Shown here: positions 62,972 through 64,000 of the stretch, one piece after another
Numbering within the stretch: position 1 is the stretch's first letter
Layout: each line of letters begins with the position of its first letter
Source: Silvibacterium bohemicum
GTDB lineage: Bacteria > Acidobacteriota > Terriglobia > Terriglobales > Acidobacteriaceae
Assembly: GCF_001006305.1 (NCBI RefSeq)
Contig: NZ_LBHJ01000012.1
Location: 160,231-224,230, forward strand
Reading direction: 5' to 3'
DNA length: 64,000 bases
Translations under genes and position numbers: made by a program
The notes under the pieces: model-generated
What the model was told of the DNA's origin: nothing
The model's database searches: none
What the model saw: only the letters and a program-made list of their open reading frames with translations

Positions 62972-64000
62972 ATGAGATACAAGAATTTCTTTGTGACCGT
63001 TGTTGTTTTTTTCAGTCTGGTTATTTGCGTATCAACAGCGAGCGGCCAGGGAATTACGACTGGCAGTATTACAGGTACGGTAACCGATCAGACGGGCGCG
63101 GTCGTTTCGAATGCCGAAATCACGGCTACGGATATCGCCAAGGGTACGACCATCAAAGCCGCCTCTCAGAGCAGCGGCGTGTTTGCGTTCCACGCAGTTC
63201 CGATCGGCACCTATAAGTTGAGGGTCTCTGCCTCCGGCTTCAGCCCGGGAAATATCGATTCGGTGGTCGTGGTCTCCGGTGTGACCACGGACCTGAAATC
63301 GGTGGAGCTGAGCATCACGGCCACGGAAAGCGTCATCATCACGGGAAATACGTCGCCGCTGCTGCAGATATCGGACTCCCAGGTATCGACTACCTTTTCC
63401 GGGCAGACTTTGGAGAACAGCCCGTTGAATAACGCCTTCGATACAGTGGCGGAAGTGATTCCGGGCGTGGTCAGCACACACGCTGATAACTTCTCCAACA
63501 CCAACGGCGACAATTTTTCGGTGAACGGACAGAGCGGCCGCTATAACAATTTTGAATTTGACGGTCAGTCGGACAACGACAACACCATCGGCGGACCTCA
63601 GATCTTCTTCGGCAACCAGGATGCGATTGCGGAGATCCAGATCATCACCGACGATTTCAGCGCGCAGTACGGAAGAAATTCGGGTGCGGTCATAAACTAC
63701 CTCACCAAATCGGGAACCAACGAGTTCCACGGCAGCGGATTCGAGTATTACCAGGGGCAGTTTCTGAGCTCCTTCGAGAACCAGGAGAAGAGCTCGATCT
63801 TCGGCTTCTGCGCGCCGGGTCAGAATCCCAATACAGGATGCGCGGTTCCAGTTCTCCCCCGGTCAGATGAGAATCGCTATGGCGGAACGCTCGGCGGTCC
63901 GATTCTCAAGGACAAGCTGTTCTTCTTCGGCAGCACTTACTGGGATCGTCAGCGGTCGGGAGTCTCTCCCTCCACTTCCACCACTCTGACTCCCACCCCG
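62972..64000 (+). CDS. Oar-like TonB-dependent receptor (3' end outside window)
   Basis: 343 codons, open to the window edge. ATG 62972 has SD GAGGAG. Signal peptide MRYKNFFVTVVVFFSLVICV..ASGQ, carboxypeptidase-regulatory-like domain (TGSITGTVTDQTGAVVSNAEI..GTYKLRVSASGF), then a plug region (SPLNNAFDTVAEVIPGVVS, FSVNGQSGRYNNFEFDG) and the start of the barrel (GRNSGAVINYLTKSGTNEFHG). Same family as the receptor at the left end but a different paralogue. It has an additional Cys pair near residues 280-293 (FGFCAPGQNPNTGC). Confidence 0.9.
   Translation, partial: MRYKNFFVTVVVFFSLVICVSTASGQGITTGSITGTVTDQTGAVVSNAEITATDIAKGTTIKAASQSSGVFAFHAVPIGTYKLRVSASGFSPGNIDSVVVVSGVTTDLKSVELSITATESVIITGNTSPLLQISDSQVSTTFSGQTLENSPLNNAFDTVAEVIPGVVSTHADNFSNTNGDNFSVNGQSGRYNNFEFDGQSDNDNTIGGPQIFFGNQDAIAEIQIITDDFSAQYGRNSGAVINYLTKSGTNEFHGSGFEYYQGQFLSSFENQEKSSIFGFCAPGQNPNTGCAVPVLPRSDENRYGGTLGGPILKDKLFFFGSTYWDRQRSGVSPSTSTTLTPTP

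Overview
The window looks like a chromosomal segment from a GC-rich acidobacterium, probably Terriglobia/Acidobacteriaceae. Three things point there. Very large Oar-like TonB-dependent receptors with an N-terminal carboxypeptidase-regulatory-like domain lie at both ends. A PadR regulator is paired with a duplicated 'ADOP' permease, a family named for Acidobacteria. Non-coding gaps are full of short interspersed repeats, including a palindrome of the type gggtgccccacatctcg..gagatgtggg. No rRNA, tRNA, CRISPR array, transposase or integrated phage was recognised.

Layout. 1-3.4 kb: end of an Oar-like receptor. 3.5-10.4 kb: a YXWXGXW-repeat protein, a MarR-controlled isochorismatase-like/membrane/MFS operon, and an AraC regulator divergent from osmC and an SDR. 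10.4-19.4 kb (minus): exported GH38 mannosidase, Tat-type multicopper oxidase, purple-acid-phosphatase-like protein, an exported unknown and a GH18 chitinase. 19.7-25.4 kb: greB, a cytochrome c-P460 lipoprotein, padR and an ADOP permease flanked by two decayed ADOP fragments. 25.5-31.4 kb (minus): lpdA-hicBA-lipB, a DUF1348 gene, a frameshifted gene and hemB with a low-complexity insert. 31.7-38.3 kb: zinc-ribbon membrane protein, mutS2 carrying a repeat insertion, a Panacea/RelE-like pair, a DUF4239 gene flanked by copies of a DUF2442 3' end, and a DUF4160/DUF2442 pair. 38.4-48.1 kb: tail-collar and collagen-like surface proteins, a porin, a cytidylate-kinase-like gene, a Na+/H+ antiporter, a two-lipoyl-domain E2 and a VapBC45-like pair. 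48.2-62.5 kb (all minus): purEK, hutF-argE, murQ, a TonB-domain protein, parB, parA, two parS sites, rsmG, a class I amidotransferase, plsC, folC, accD and rlmH. 62.9-64 kb: start of a second Oar-like receptor.

Genes that work together: lipB, lpdA and the E2 gene belong to lipoate-dependent 2-oxoacid dehydrogenase metabolism. parA, parB and the two perfect parS palindromes form a chromosome segregation locus, which suggests this end lies near the replication origin. purE/purK act in purine synthesis. The secreted hydrolases, receptors and porin suit a polymer-degrading soil oligotroph.

The most unusual signal is one palindromic repeat family scattered between genes that also lies, in frame, inside two housekeeping genes (mutS2 and purK). 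This resembles the protein-coding palindromic elements known from Rickettsia. Other points worth a second look are a recurrent TANNNT-6 nt-ATG arrangement suggesting leaderless transcripts, the hemB insert, the Panacea pair and a concentric palindrome over the marR promoter.
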